From JAGREO01 sp020446285 (lineage in GTDB: Bacteria > Pseudomonadota > Alphaproteobacteria > Geminicoccales > Geminicoccaceae): DNA of 64,000 nucleotides. The DNA lies in the NCBI GenBank assembly GCA_041398005.1, contig JAWKVP010000006.1:186001-250000 (forward strand). The letters run 5' to 3'. Positions within the stretch are counted from its first letter, which is position 1. Each line of letters starts with the position of its first letter. The translations under genes and the position numbers were made by a program. Shown piece after piece: positions 1 through 8,129 of the stretch. A model generated the notes under the pieces. It made no database searches and was not told the DNA's origin. It saw only the letters and a list, made by a program, of their open reading frames with translations.

Positions 1-149
1 CCGTCCTTGAGAATGAGCGGCGTGGGCGCCGGCATCATGCTTTCGAGCGGTGCGGCGACGGCGGGGCTCGCGAACGCCAGCAGCGGTATGGCGAACAGCG
101 CTGCCGCGATCCCGGGCCACCGGGCGGTTGCTATGGTCGATCGGGTCAC
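1..149 (-). CDS. Exported protein, N-terminal part only
   Basis: Reading leftward from a GTG at 149, about 49 codons are present and the rest lies off the window. The translation has a short basic start, a hydrophobic core (AALFAIPLLAFA) and an AVAA-type cleavage site near residue 33, so the product is probably exported by Sec. A GGAGG ten bases upstream supports the GTG start. Only about 16 residues of the mature protein are visible; they would suit the first strand of a thioredoxin-like (TlpA) domain, but that is a guess. No function is assigned. Confidence 0.6.
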   Translation of the reverse strand, partial: MTRSTIATARWPGIAAALFAIPLLAFASPAVAAPLESMMPAPTPLILKD

Positions 150-280
150 GTCTGGATAACCTCCGGCTGTATCGTCGAAAACCCGCTCGGGGCTGCAAAT
201 CCTACCTGAGAGTGATAAAGAATATCCTCAATTCACGCAGAAATACAATAGCAGCAGCTCCGCCCAAGCCATGAATCAAC

Positions 281-307
281 AAAAAACCCGCCACAGGGGC
301 GGGTTTT
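281..307 (-). terminator. Rho-independent terminator of rpmG
   Basis: A perfect 10-bp inverted repeat (283-292 with 298-307, loop 293-297) reads on the minus strand as a GC stem followed by six T residues and TGTTG. It lies about 150 bases past the rpmG stop and before the exported-protein gene, so it probably ends the rpmG transcript. Confidence 0.8.
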
Positions 308-455
308 GGCGATCAACCTGCATCGGCTCCAGCTTCCGCGACACCGACCATGACCCGGATCGACGGTCGGGCAACCCGCCGGTCCGGGCCAACAGCCCGG
401 CCAGCCGCATGGCAAATGGCGAAACGCGGAACATCGACCGATCCGGCTACGACCG

Positions 456-623
456 CTACTTGATCTTCGCTTCCTTGAACTCGACGTGCTTGCGCACCTT
501 CGGATCATATTTGCGAACGGACATCTTCTCGGTCGTGTTCCGGGTATTCTTCTTCGTCGTGTAGAAGAAGCCCGTTCCGGCCGAACTCACGAGCTTGATC
601 AGCACCGTCGAGGGCTTGGCCAT
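456..623 (-). CDS. rpmG: 50S ribosomal protein L33
   Basis: A 55-residue basic protein starting MAKPSTVLIKLVSSAGTG and containing FYTTKKNTRNT and KMSVRKYDPKVRKHVEFKE, which is the L33 signature over its full length. It is a component of the large ribosomal subunit near the E site. The alphaproteobacterial type lacks the zinc-ribbon cysteines found in some L33 proteins, and none are present here. An AAGGAG eight bases upstream of the ATG at 623 fixes the start. It stands alone, with a strong terminator downstream at 281-307. Confidence 0.95.
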   Translation of the reverse strand: MAKPSTVLIKLVSSAGTGFFYTTKKNTRNTTEKMSVRKYDPKVRKHVEFKEAKIK

Positions 624-755
624 CGAGCATGCTCCTTGATGCGGAAATTCCAGTTGTTCGAACGCCCGGAAAATAAGTGTCCGGCGTCCCGTGTCAAGTT
701 TCGCGAGCAGGAAGGCGACAGGGAACGGACTGCGACCGCCCCTTGCGTGTCCCGC

Positions 756-1370
756 TCATGCCGCCGCCCGGGCCTGTCCGCCACGTCTTCGGCAGCGCAG
801 GCGGACAGCGAGGCCGGCAGCCCGGTCGAGGCCGGCAAGCCGCCGGTCGAGCTCCGCCATGGTCGCCGCCATGTCCTCGCTGTCGTCATCGAGCCATGTC
901 CGCAGGCTGCGTGTATAGGCAAGGATCAGGCCCGCGCGCGCCGCCCGACCGGCAAGCCCGTGCCAGCGGATACCGGCGGCATCGGCAAGGCGGGCGGCCA
1001 TCCGGTCGAGATTGCACAGCGCCCGCAGCGACAGCGACGGATCCGCCACACGGTCGCCGGCGAGCCGGGCGAATGCGGCGCGCCATGGTTGCATCGCCTC
1101 GAACCGGCGCATCAGCATGTCGAACAGGCGTTCACGCACGTTCAGTTCGTCCAGTACGGCCGGCGCACCGGCCAGCATCGCCTCGTCCAGCCGCCGGCCG
1201 ACCGTCGCCAGAACGTCACCGGGTCCCGAGATCCGGGTATAGAGCCGGTCGAGATCGAGCCCGGAGCGACGCGCCAGTTCGGCCATCGAGAAACCGTGCC
1301 AGCCCGTTTCGGCGATCATCTCCATGGCGATTGCGACCGGATCCGCTTCCTGCTTCTTCGATTTGGCCAT
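756..1370 (-). CDS. TetR-fold (COQ9-like) protein
   Basis: A 204-residue protein whose N-terminal 60 residues form a TetR-type helix-turn-helix (GFSMAELARRSGLDLDRLY, about 25-43), followed by an all-helical ligand or dimer domain. Proteins of this shape next to proC and ybjN are common in Alphaproteobacteria; they share the fold of COQ9, so lipid or quinone binding rather than DNA binding is possible. I chose the ATG at 1370; an in-frame ATG 18 bases upstream is the alternative, and GGAGGAAAGG covers both. It lies 44 bases after proC and ends the minus-strand run ybjN-proC-tetR. The C-terminus is rich in Arg and Ala. Confidence 0.8.
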   Translation of the reverse strand: MAKSKKQEADPVAIAMEMIAETGWHGFSMAELARRSGLDLDRLYTRISGPGDVLATVGRRLDEAMLAGAPAVLDELNVRERLFDMLMRRFEAMQPWRAAFARLAGDRVADPSLSLRALCNLDRMAARLADAAGIRWHGLAGRAARAGLILAYTRSLRTWLDDDSEDMAATMAELDRRLAGLDRAAGLAVRLRCRRRGGQARAAA

Positions 1371-1414
1371 GAGCCTTTCCTCCATTGCTCCCTCAGGTCC
1401 GTGCCCGAAGAGAT

Positions 1415-2233
1415 TCAGGCAAGCTCGCGCGAGCGTTCCGCCGCGGCCGCGACCGTGCGCTCGAGCAGCGGCCCGAGGCCGTCTTCGGCCATCAGCACCC
1501 CGAGCCCCGCTGCCGTCGTGCCGCCCGGACTGGTCACGTTCGCCCGCAGGACCGCCGGCTCGACATCGCCCGTCCCGGCAAGGGCACCAGCACCCTCGAC
1601 CGTCCGCAGTGCGAGCCGTTTCGCCAGATCCTCGGGCAGCCCGGCAGCCATTCCGGCGGCCGCCAGCGCCTCGATCATGTGGAATACATAGGCGGGGCCG
1701 CTGCCCGAGACGCCCGTCACCGCATGCATCTGCTCCTCGTCGTCGATCCAGGCGGTATCGCCGACAGCGGCCATCAGCGCTTCTGCCTCGACCCGCTGCG
1801 AGGGCGTGACCGAGCGGCTCGCACAGAGCACGCTCATGCCCCTGCCGATCGCCGCGGGCGTGTTGGGCATGACCCGGACAATTGCTGTTGCCGGGCCGAA
1901 CGCGCGCTCGAAGGCGGATATGGGCTTGCCGGCGGCGATCGAGACGACGAGCGTCTCTGGCCCCACGAGAGCGCCGAGGCCATCGAGCACCGCATCCATG
2001 ACCTGCGGCTTCACCGCGACGACGACGGTGCGCGGGTGAAATGCCGCAAGATCGCCGGCATCGGCGACCGCGGTTGCGACGCCGAGACCTGCGAGTTCCG
2101 CCCGCGCCGCATCGTTCGGCTCGATCAGGAAGGCATCGGCCGGGGCAAGGCCGGCCTGCAGCCAGCCCCGCATGAGCGCACCGCCCATCTTGCCGCCGCC
2201 GACGAGAAGGAGGGGACCGGTGATCGTGGCCAT
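1415..2233 (-). CDS. proC: Pyrroline-5-carboxylate reductase
   Basis: A 272-residue cytoplasmic enzyme that reduces 1-pyrroline-5-carboxylate to L-proline with NAD(P)H, the last step of proline synthesis. Visible landmarks are the Rossmann loop LLLVGGGKMGGAL (8-20), the VKPQ strand end (74-77), MPNTPA (122-127), SGSGPAYVF (176-184) and the family signature VTSPGGTTAAGL (233-244). Length is normal for ProC. Its ATG overlaps the stop of the upstream ybjN-domain gene (TGATG), so the two are probably translationally coupled. Confidence 0.96.
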   Translation of the reverse strand: MATITGPLLLVGGGKMGGALMRGWLQAGLAPADAFLIEPNDAARAELAGLGVATAVADAGDLAAFHPRTVVVAVKPQVMDAVLDGLGALVGPETLVVSIAAGKPISAFERAFGPATAIVRVMPNTPAAIGRGMSVLCASRSVTPSQRVEAEALMAAVGDTAWIDDEEQMHAVTGVSGSGPAYVFHMIEALAAAGMAAGLPEDLAKRLALRTVEGAGALAGTGDVEPAVLRANVTSPGGTTAAGLGVLMAEDGLGPLLERTVAAAAERSRELA

Positions 2234-2736
2234 CACGCCTCGCCCTCGGTTTCGAGCAGCGCCGCCATGATCGCCTCCTCCGCCTTGCGCCCGCCCCAGA
2301 ACATGAACTGGAAGGCCGGGTAGAAGCGGTCGCATTCATTGACGGCGATGTCGACGAGATCGGACAGCAGCCCCTCGCTGGCGCCGCTGCTCTCGCGGAA
2401 CAGGCAGGCATGGCGGAAGATCGGCAGTTGCTCCTCCTGCCAGAGCTCGAAATGGCCGAGCCAGAGTTTCGTGTTGGCGATCGACAGCAGTTCGAAGAAT
2501 TCCGCGCGCTTCTTGGCCGGCACCTTCATGTCGAGGGCGCAGGAAAGGTGCATGACGCCGATCTCCGGATGCCAGGAGAACCACAGACGATAGTGGCACC
2601 ACTGGCCGTCGATCTCGGCGGCGAGTTCCTCGTCGCTGTGGCGGTGATAGGGCCATTCCTGATTGTCGGCGAGCTTTTCCACCCGGTCCAGCGGATTGGC
2701 GACGTTCTCATGAAATTCGGATTGCAGCGAAGACAC
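2233..2736 (-). CDS. YbjN-domain protein
   Basis: A 167-residue acidic, tryptophan-rich cytoplasmic protein of the YbjN family (type III secretion chaperone-like fold). The region GQWCHYRLWFSWHPEIGVMHLSC and the long final helix are typical. The function of the alphaproteobacterial members is not established. I chose the GTG at 2736 because GGGAG lies about eight bases upstream and homologues begin at this point; the reading frame stays open further upstream but without recognisable sequence. It sits between ubiK and proC, and its stop overlaps the proC start. There is no signal peptide. Confidence 0.82.
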   Translation of the reverse strand: MSSLQSEFHENVANPLDRVEKLADNQEWPYHRHSDEELAAEIDGQWCHYRLWFSWHPEIGVMHLSCALDMKVPAKKRAEFFELLSIANTKLWLGHFELWQEEQLPIFRHACLFRESSGASEGLLSDLVDIAVNECDRFYPAFQFMFWGGRKAEEAIMAALLETEGEA

Positions 2737-2878
2737 GCCATTATCTCCCAGCGGAACAGGTTTTGCCGAGGCGGCATTTCTCGCAGGGCTTCGTTTCGTT
2801 GGACAACGAGCCTGCCACAATCGCCCGTGGCATGACAAGGAGCATCGCTCTCGGGCGGTGCCCGAAACCGTACCGGCT

Positions 2879-3199
2879 TCAGCTGTCGTCCCGCTCCCTT
2901 GCGGCCGACCGCGACGATGCGGGGCGTCTTTTCGACGATGCCGCGCCCTCGAGCTGTCCGAGGCGCTCCTCGAGCCCGGCGATGCGCGCCTCCATGGTCT
3001 CCTGTTCCTCGCGGGCCTTCGCCGCCATGGCGCTTACCGCGTCGAATTCCTCGCGGGTGACGAGGTCCATCTCGGCGGCGAGACGCTCGACACGCTCCTT
3101 CACCCGCAGCTCGATCTCCTCGCGCAGGCCGCCCAGCGTGTGAAAGGCGCCGCTCGCCACCCGTGCCAGATCGTCGAAAAGGCGGTTCTGGGTCTGCAT
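2879..3199 (-). CDS. ubiK: Ubiquinone biosynthesis accessory factor UbiK (BMFP family)
   Basis: A 106-residue protein beginning MQTQNRLFDDLARVASGAF, the typical opening of the UbiK/YqiC family. Residues about 1-50 are the amphipathic membrane-associating part; residues about 50-95 are a charged coiled coil (TREEFDAVSAMAAKAREEQE) that trimerises in characterised members. In Enterobacteria it helps UbiJ and the Ubi enzymes act on lipid intermediates. AAGGAG six bases upstream of the ATG at 3199 fixes the start. It is divergent from lgt across 103 bases and 142 bases upstream of the ybjN-domain gene. Confidence 0.88.
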   Translation of the reverse strand: MQTQNRLFDDLARVASGAFHTLGGLREEIELRVKERVERLAAEMDLVTREEFDAVSAMAAKAREEQETMEARIAGLEERLGQLEGAASSKRRPASSRSAARERDDS

Positions 3200-3302
3200 G
3201 AAGATCTCCTTGGCGAGGGTCGACCGAATGGACACAGATCTCTATATCGGGTGCGGCAATCTTCCGACAAGGTTTCTGGCCTCCCACAGGGTTTCCGACA
3301 AC

Positions 3303-4109
3303 GTGTCGCTATTCGCCATCCCCTTTCCGAACATCGACCCGGTAATCGTCCAGTTCGGCCCGCTGGCCATTCGCTGGTACGCCCTCGCCTATATCGCCGG
3401 CCTGCTGCTCGGCTGGCAGCTCGCCCGGCGGATCGTCCGGCGCGACGGCTGGCTGCCGGACGAGGAACAGGTCGACGACCTCCTCTTCTACGCCACGCTC
3501 GGTGTCATCATCGGCGGACGCATGGGCTTCGTCCTCTTTTATCATCCCCTCCATTTCCTGCAGAACCCGCTCCAGATCCTCGCCGTGTGGCAGGGGGGCA
3601 TGTCGTTTCACGGCGGCCTGATCGGCGTTATCGTGGCGATCCTCGTCTTCGCCCGGAAGACGCGCCTGCCGGCTCTCGAACTCCTCGACCTCGCCGCCAT
3701 CGTCACGCCCATCGGGCTGTTCTTCGGCCGTCTCGCGAACTTCATCAATGGCGAGCTCTGGGGCCGGGTCAGCGATGTGCCATGGGCCATGGTCTTTCCG
3801 ACCGGCGGCCCCGAGCCGCGCCACCCGAGCCAGCTCTACCAGGCGACGCTCGAGGGTCTCGTGCTGTTCGCCATCATGTTCATGCTCTCGAGGCGACCAC
3901 GCCGGGCGAGCGAACGCGGCCTGCTCGGCGGAACCTTCCTCGTCGGCTATTCCATCGCCCGCTCGATCGGCGAACTGTTCCGCCAGCCCGACGCGCATCT
4001 GGGCTTCCTCTTCCTCGGCACCACCATGGGCCAGCTCCTGTCGCTGCCCATGCTGCTGTTCGGGCTCTTCCTGATCGTCCGCGCACTTCGCCGGGGAACG
4101 GCGGATTGA
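3303..4109 (+). CDS. lgt: Prolipoprotein diacylglyceryl transferase
   Basis: A 268-residue polytopic inner-membrane enzyme that moves diacylglycerol from phosphatidylglycerol to the lipobox cysteine of prolipoproteins. The Lgt signature GRLANFINGELWGR is at 142-155, the conserved GGRMGFVLFY at 71-80, SFHGG with the essential histidine near 103, and HPSQLYQ at 174-180. I chose the GTG at 3303 because homologues begin FPxIDPV and the translation from there starts VSLFAIPFPNIDPV; an in-frame ATG at 3231 is the alternative. Its TGA overlaps the TTG start of the next gene. Confidence 0.95.
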   Translation: MSLFAIPFPNIDPVIVQFGPLAIRWYALAYIAGLLLGWQLARRIVRRDGWLPDEEQVDDLLFYATLGVIIGGRMGFVLFYHPLHFLQNPLQILAVWQGGMSFHGGLIGVIVAILVFARKTRLPALELLDLAAIVTPIGLFFGRLANFINGELWGRVSDVPWAMVFPTGGPEPRHPSQLYQATLEGLVLFAIMFMLSRRPRRASERGLLGGTFLVGYSIARSIGELFRQPDAHLGFLFLGTTMGQLLSLPMLLFGLFLIVRALRRGTAD

Positions 4110-5206
4110 CGAACGACCTTCGGGCGAGGCTCGCGGACGAGATACGCCTTGCCGGGCCGATGGATGTCGCCACCTTCATGACGCTCGCCATGGCTCACAG
4201 GCATTCCGGCTATTACGCCACCCGCGATCCGCTCGGCCGTGCCGGCGATTTCATCACCGCACCCGAGATCTCGCAGATGTTCGGCGAACTCGCCGGTGCC
4301 GCGATCGCCCAGGCATGGATCGACCTCGGCGCGCCCGCATCCGTGCATCTGGTCGAACTCGGCCCCGGACGCGGCACCCTCATGGCCGACGCGCTGCGCG
4401 CCACCCGCAATCTTGCGGGCTTTCACGCGGCGATCCGGCTGCATCTGGTCGAGACCGGCCCGGTCCTGCGCGAGCTTCAGCGGGAACGGATCCGCCATCC
4501 GTCACGCCACTGGCACGAGCATGTCGAAAGCCTGCCGGATGACGCCCCCATCCTGTTCATCGCCAATGAACTCTTCGACGTCCTGCCCGTCCGCCAGTTC
4601 GTCATGGCCGGCGACGGGCTGCACGAGCGCCGGATCGGCGTCGATGACGATGGCCGCCTCGGCTTCGTGCTCGACCCGCGATGCTCCCGCCCCGGAGAAA
4701 GCGATGGCATGGCCGAAGGATCCATCCTCGAAGTGTCGCCCGCGCGCGAGGCTCTCATGACCGGCCTCGCCCGGCGGCTCGGCCATCAGCGCGGCACCGG
4801 CTTCATCATCGACTATGGCGATCTCGACCTCGACGGCGCGGACACGCTGCAGGCCGTGCGCGCGCATCGGCGCGTCGCCCCGCTGGATACACCGGGCGAA
4901 GCCGATCTTTCGAGCCATGTCGCCTTCCGCCCCCTGCTCGATGCCGCCCGCCGCGAGGGGGTCACAGGATTCGGCCCGCTTACCCAGGGAGAATGGCTCC
5001 GGCGGATCGGCATCGAAACGCGCATGCAACGTCTTGCGAGCGGTGGTGCGGGCGATGGCGATGACGACGGGCTTCGCGCCCGCCTGCTTGGCGAGATGCA
5101 GCGCCTCGTGGCGGACGACCAGATGGGCACGCTCTTCAAGGTCGTCGCCATGACGACACATGCCGGTCCGCCCGCCGGCTTCAGCGGGAAGGAACGCTGG
5201 TCATGA
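4106..5206 (+). CDS. SAM-dependent methyltransferase, NDUFAF7/DUF185 family
   Basis: A 366-residue cytoplasmic protein with the NDUFAF7 arrangement: FMTLAMAHRHSGYYAT and GDFITAPEISQMFGEL in the first 60 residues, the SAM-binding loop VELGPGRGTLM (83-93), and the NELFDVLPV block about 145-153. In mitochondria NDUFAF7 dimethylates an arginine of the complex I subunit NDUFS2; bacterial members may act on NuoD, which is inferred. The start is a TTG that overlaps the lgt stop codon (TTGA), with GGGGA upstream; no ATG fits the family N-terminus. The lgt-methyltransferase-pgeF order is recurrent in Alphaproteobacteria. Confidence 0.9.
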   Translation: MTNDLRARLADEIRLAGPMDVATFMTLAMAHRHSGYYATRDPLGRAGDFITAPEISQMFGELAGAAIAQAWIDLGAPASVHLVELGPGRGTLMADALRATRNLAGFHAAIRLHLVETGPVLRELQRERIRHPSRHWHEHVESLPDDAPILFIANELFDVLPVRQFVMAGDGLHERRIGVDDDGRLGFVLDPRCSRPGESDGMAEGSILEVSPAREALMTGLARRLGHQRGTGFIIDYGDLDLDGADTLQAVRAHRRVAPLDTPGEADLSSHVAFRPLLDAARREGVTGFGPLTQGEWLRRIGIETRMQRLASGGAGDGDDDGLRARLLGEMQRLVADDQMGTLFKVVAMTTHAGPPAGFSGKERWS

Positions 5207-5985
5207 TCTTCGACAGGGCAGCCGGACTCGATGCCATCCCCCATGTCCGCCACGGCTTCTTCGGCCGCGAGGGCGGCATCAGCGAAGGGCCGTTCGCCTC
5301 GCTCAATGTCAGCCTGTGCAACGCCGACAAACGGGAGCATGCGATCGGGAACCGCCAGCGCGTCGCGCGAGTGTTCGGCAAGGCGGCGGAGGATCTCGTC
5401 ATCGCCCGCCAGGTTCACGGCACGGATTGCGTGATCGTCGACCGCCCGCCCGGCCTGTCCGCGACCGTGGAAGCCGACGGGCTCGTCACCGCCACACCGG
5501 GCGTCATTCTCGGCGTCACCTCGGCCGACTGCGCGCCGGTCCTTTTCGCCGATCGCGAAGCCCGCATCGTCGGTGCGGCACATGCCGGCTGGCGCGGGGC
5601 GCTCGCCGGAATAACGGGGTCCACCATCGCGACGATGCTCCGGGCCGGTGCCGCGAGGGAACGGATCGTCGCCATCATCGGCCCCTGCATCGCGGTCGCA
5701 TCGTATGAGGTCGGCGACGAGCTCGAATCCGCATTCCTTGCCGACGATCCCGCCAACGAACGCTTCTTCAACGGCCGTGCCCCGGCCCGGCATTTCGATC
5801 TCCGCGCCTATCTCGGCGAACGCCTGCGCCGGGAGGGCATTGCCGACATCGGGCATGTCGCCATCGACACCTATGCCGAAACGGAACGCTTCTTCAGCTT
5901 CCGCCGGACGACCCATGAAGGCGGTGGCCCGTTCGGCCTGCAGGTGTCGGCCATAGCAATATCGACATCCGACGATCCGGACTGA
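5203..5985 (+). CDS. pgeF: Peptidoglycan editing factor (laccase-domain multicopper family)
   Basis: A 260-residue protein of the PgeF/YfiH family, which removes wrongly incorporated serine from UDP-MurNAc peptides and was long annotated as polyphenol oxidase or laccase. The three metal ligands are recognisable: His72 in QVHGTD, Cys110 in TSADCAPV, and His127 in AAHAGWRG; IGPCI is at 159-163 and the C-terminal FFSFRR-T block is present. The ATG overlaps the stop of the methyltransferase (ATGA). It converges on the GyrI-like gene across 12 bases. Confidence 0.92.
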   Translation: MIFDRAAGLDAIPHVRHGFFGREGGISEGPFASLNVSLCNADKREHAIGNRQRVARVFGKAAEDLVIARQVHGTDCVIVDRPPGLSATVEADGLVTATPGVILGVTSADCAPVLFADREARIVGAAHAGWRGALAGITGSTIATMLRAGAARERIVAIIGPCIAVASYEVGDELESAFLADDPANERFFNGRAPARHFDLRAYLGERLRREGIADIGHVAIDTYAETERFFSFRRTTHEGGGPFGLQVSAIAISTSDDPD

Positions 5986-5997
5986 CCGGCACCGGGT

Positions 5998-6471
5998 TCA
6001 GCCGGGCTTCGCTGCGACCGGAATGCAGATCTCGTACGCCATCCCGTCCGGCCCGTTGCGCGTGTCCTCGGGATAGCGTTCGAAGACGGCACCTTCGCGA
6101 AGCGTGTAGCGCGATGCCGGCAGCCAGATTGTGAACAGCCGGTCGAAATTTGCGGGAAGATCGCTCACCGGTCCGAAATGACACGAGCGCGCATAGAGCC
6201 CCTCGCCGAGCCCGACCGTGCAGAGACCGTCCGGCAGGGTCGCCGGAACCGGGTCGACCTCGACACCGACCGCATAGCGAAAGCCGCCCTGCCCGTCGGC
6301 GCCGAACGACACGCCGTACATGGCGCCCTTCCGGACATTTGCGATGCTGTAGCCGGCCTCGAAGAATGCCTGCCACTGCCCCGGAATTTCCTGCCGGGTG
6401 GACATTGTATAGGCAGCGACCGTGCCGGCGATCATGCGCTCCGGCATGAAAACGATCTCCGGTTCGGTCAT
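5998..6471 (-). CDS. GyrI-like / AraC effector-binding domain protein
   Basis: A 157-residue protein of the stand-alone GyrI-like fold: an N-terminal strand with RMIAGTVAAYTM, a central segment with MYGVSF and FRYAVGVEV, and a C-terminal FTIWLPASRYTLREG-xVFERYPED block. Such domains bind small amphipathic molecules, or gyrase in E. coli SbmC; no ligand can be named. I chose the ATG at 6471 because GAGGAA lies six bases upstream; another ATG 18 bases earlier overlaps the end of the TAXI gene. The pair is probably co-transcribed. Confidence 0.75.
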   Translation of the reverse strand: MTEPEIVFMPERMIAGTVAAYTMSTRQEIPGQWQAFFEAGYSIANVRKGAMYGVSFGADGQGGFRYAVGVEVDPVPATLPDGLCTVGLGEGLYARSCHFGPVSDLPANFDRLFTIWLPASRYTLREGAVFERYPEDTRNGPDGMAYEICIPVAAKPG

Positions 6472-6481
6472 GGGGCGTTCC

Positions 6482-7495
6482 TCAGTCATGCAACAGTCCC
6501 GTCTCGCGATAGTAGCGTTCCGCACCCGGATGCAGCGGAATGCCGGCACCGTCGAGCGCGGTTGCGAAGGTGATCGCCCGGCCCTTGGCGTGACCGTCGT
6601 CGAGCAGCCGCCGCGAGCTGTCGTTCCAGAGCGAGCGGGTGATCTCGTAGACGAGTTCCTCGTCGATCCCGTCGGATGTCAGCCACTGGGCGACCACGCC
6701 GATGGTCTCCACATCCTCGTCGACGCCGGCATAGCTGTTCGCGGGAATGCGATCGAACGAGAAGAAGGGATGTTCGGCGACCAGCGCCTCGCGCTGCGGG
6801 CCGTCGATCGCGATGAGCCTGATCTCGCGCTCCGAGGCGATTTCCGCGACCGACGGGGTGGGATAGCCGGCGACGATGAAGAACCCGTCGAGTTCGCCGG
6901 CGCGGATCTTGCGCAGGGCCTGCGCGGGCTTGATGTACGAGGCCTCGAGTTCACCCTCGTGCAGCCCGTAGCTGCCGAGGACGAGCCGGGCGTTGACACG
7001 CGTTCCCGAGCCTTCATCGTCCAGCGATATGCGCTTGTCGCGCAGGTCAGCGACGGATTCGATACCGCTTTGCGGCGTCGCCACCAGATGCATGCTCTCG
7101 ACATAGAGACTTGCGATCAGACGGAGATTGGTGGCCTGCGGATGATTGTCGAGCTCGCCGCGATAGGCGGCATAGGCAATGTCGCTCTGCGCCAGACCGC
7201 TGTCCAGAACGCCCGAAACGATTCCCTCGATATTGGCGATCGAACCGTTGGAGGACTGGGCGATGGCGATCAGGCCATCCACGCCGCAGCTGCCGCCCTG
7301 ATCGCAGGGGCGCGCGCCCGGCGGGTTGCTGATCGCATCCGCGAGCAGCCCGCCGATCGGGAAATAGGTTCCGGCCACACCGCCGGTGCCGATGCGGAAG
7401 ATCCGCGGCTCCTGGGCCTCGGCCCGCATCGTGCCCATGACGAGAAGGAGGAAGAAGAAGACGAATCGTGTCATTGTCCTTGCCAGTCCCTGCAT
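6482..7495 (-). CDS. TAXI-family TRAP solute-binding protein (orphan)
   Basis: A 337-residue periplasmic protein of the TAXI (TRAP-associated extracytoplasmic immunogenic) family. The Sec signal peptide has a hydrophobic run FVFFFLLLVMGTM and a cleavage site after AEA (about residue 27). RIGTGGVAGTYFPIGG (about 32-47) and the ARPC-DQGGSCGVDGL segment are typical of TAXI proteins, including two cysteines that could form a disulfide. TAXI proteins feed fused DctQM permeases, but none is encoded in this window. The start is uncertain: ATG 7495, ATG 7474 and TTG 7513 are all in frame. The next gene follows ten bases later. Confidence 0.85.
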   Translation of the reverse strand: MQGLARTMTRFVFFFLLLVMGTMRAEAQEPRIFRIGTGGVAGTYFPIGGLLADAISNPPGARPCDQGGSCGVDGLIAIAQSSNGSIANIEGIVSGVLDSGLAQSDIAYAAYRGELDNHPQATNLRLIASLYVESMHLVATPQSGIESVADLRDKRISLDDEGSGTRVNARLVLGSYGLHEGELEASYIKPAQALRKIRAGELDGFFIVAGYPTPSVAEIASEREIRLIAIDGPQREALVAEHPFFSFDRIPANSYAGVDEDVETIGVVAQWLTSDGIDEELVYEITRSLWNDSSRRLLDDGHAKGRAITFATALDGAGIPLHPGAERYYRETGLLHD

Positions 7496-7516
7496 CGCTT
7501 GCCGCCCAAGCAACCT

Positions 7517-7581
7517 GCTCCTTGTTTTTGCATCAATTTGTCCAGACAGATCCGTACGATCTGTCTGGATCGATGCACTAG
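7517..7581 (+). repeat. Dispersed palindromic repeat, copy A (module 2 only)
   Basis: About 65 bp matching the second half of the complete copies at 32017-32125 and 53679-53787. It runs from GCTCCTTG through GCATCAATTTG to a dyad (CCAGACAGATC at 7542-7552 with GATCTGTCTGG at 7558-7568) and ends GATGCACTAG. The outer GCATC and GATGC extend the hairpin. The first module (CTAGTGCTC to GAGCAC) is absent apart from a weak match just upstream. The CTA at 7578-7580 is the stop codon, read leftward, of the gene that follows. Confidence 0.9.
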
Positions 7582-8129
7582 TCCGCGCGTTGCGCCCGTC
7601 CGGCGATACGCCGCGTCACCGTACCATCGACGATCCGCTCGAAATGCAGCGCCATGCGGTCGCCGTCGAGCCGGCGTATATAGGTCTGCAGTTCGTAACG
7701 GCCATCCTCGAGAATGACGAACGAGAAGATCCGCAGGCCGTCCTCGTCCAGATATCCCCAGCGAAGCGGATCACCCTTGATCGGAGCCAGTTCGTCACGC
7801 TCGCGGAACGGGTCGTAGCCGCGACTCTCGACGAGAAAGTCGCCGTCATCGGCCTTCTCGAGGGACAGCGTCCCTTCCCGCCGCCTGACGCCCGGCACGT
7901 CCCGCCGGCCATCGACCCGATCGACATTCACCCAGTCGATGCGCAGGTCGCCCCGGCCCGGACGGCTGATGACGATGTCGATGTCACGCACCGTTTCGCT
8001 CTCTGCCGGCGGATCGACGACGGTCGCATCGCCGACGAACGCACCGACATATCCATCGGCGGTCTCCGCCAACGCCATTCCGGCAAGGGTCAGGGTCACG
8101 ATGATCGATGTGCCGGCGGCGCGGATCAT
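7578..8129 (-). CDS. Exported protein of unknown function
   Basis: A 183-residue protein with a Sec signal peptide (hydrophobic VTLTLAGMALA, cleavage near residue 21). The mature part is charged and beta-rich, with motifs such as GYVGAFVGDATVVDPP, DIVISRPGRGDLRIDW and ELQTYIRRLDGDRMALHFER. I recognise no family. It overlaps the upstream exported-protein gene by four bases (ATGA), so the two are co-translated. Its TAG stop codon lies in the terminal CTAG of repeat copy A, so the original C-terminus may have been changed by the repeat. Confidence 0.75.
   Translation of the reverse strand: MIRAAGTSIIVTLTLAGMALAETADGYVGAFVGDATVVDPPAESETVRDIDIVISRPGRGDLRIDWVNVDRVDGRRDVPGVRRREGTLSLEKADDGDFLVESRGYDPFRERDELAPIKGDPLRWGYLDEDGLRIFSFVILEDGRYELQTYIRRLDGDRMALHFERIVDGTVTRRIAGRAQRAD

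Noticed and set aside
756..2411. Long open frame of 551 codons on the minus strand through tetR and proC
   Set aside because: Only its last part (756-1370) is a real gene; the upstream part is a third-position shadow of proC and the ybjN-domain gene, full of Arg and Ala.
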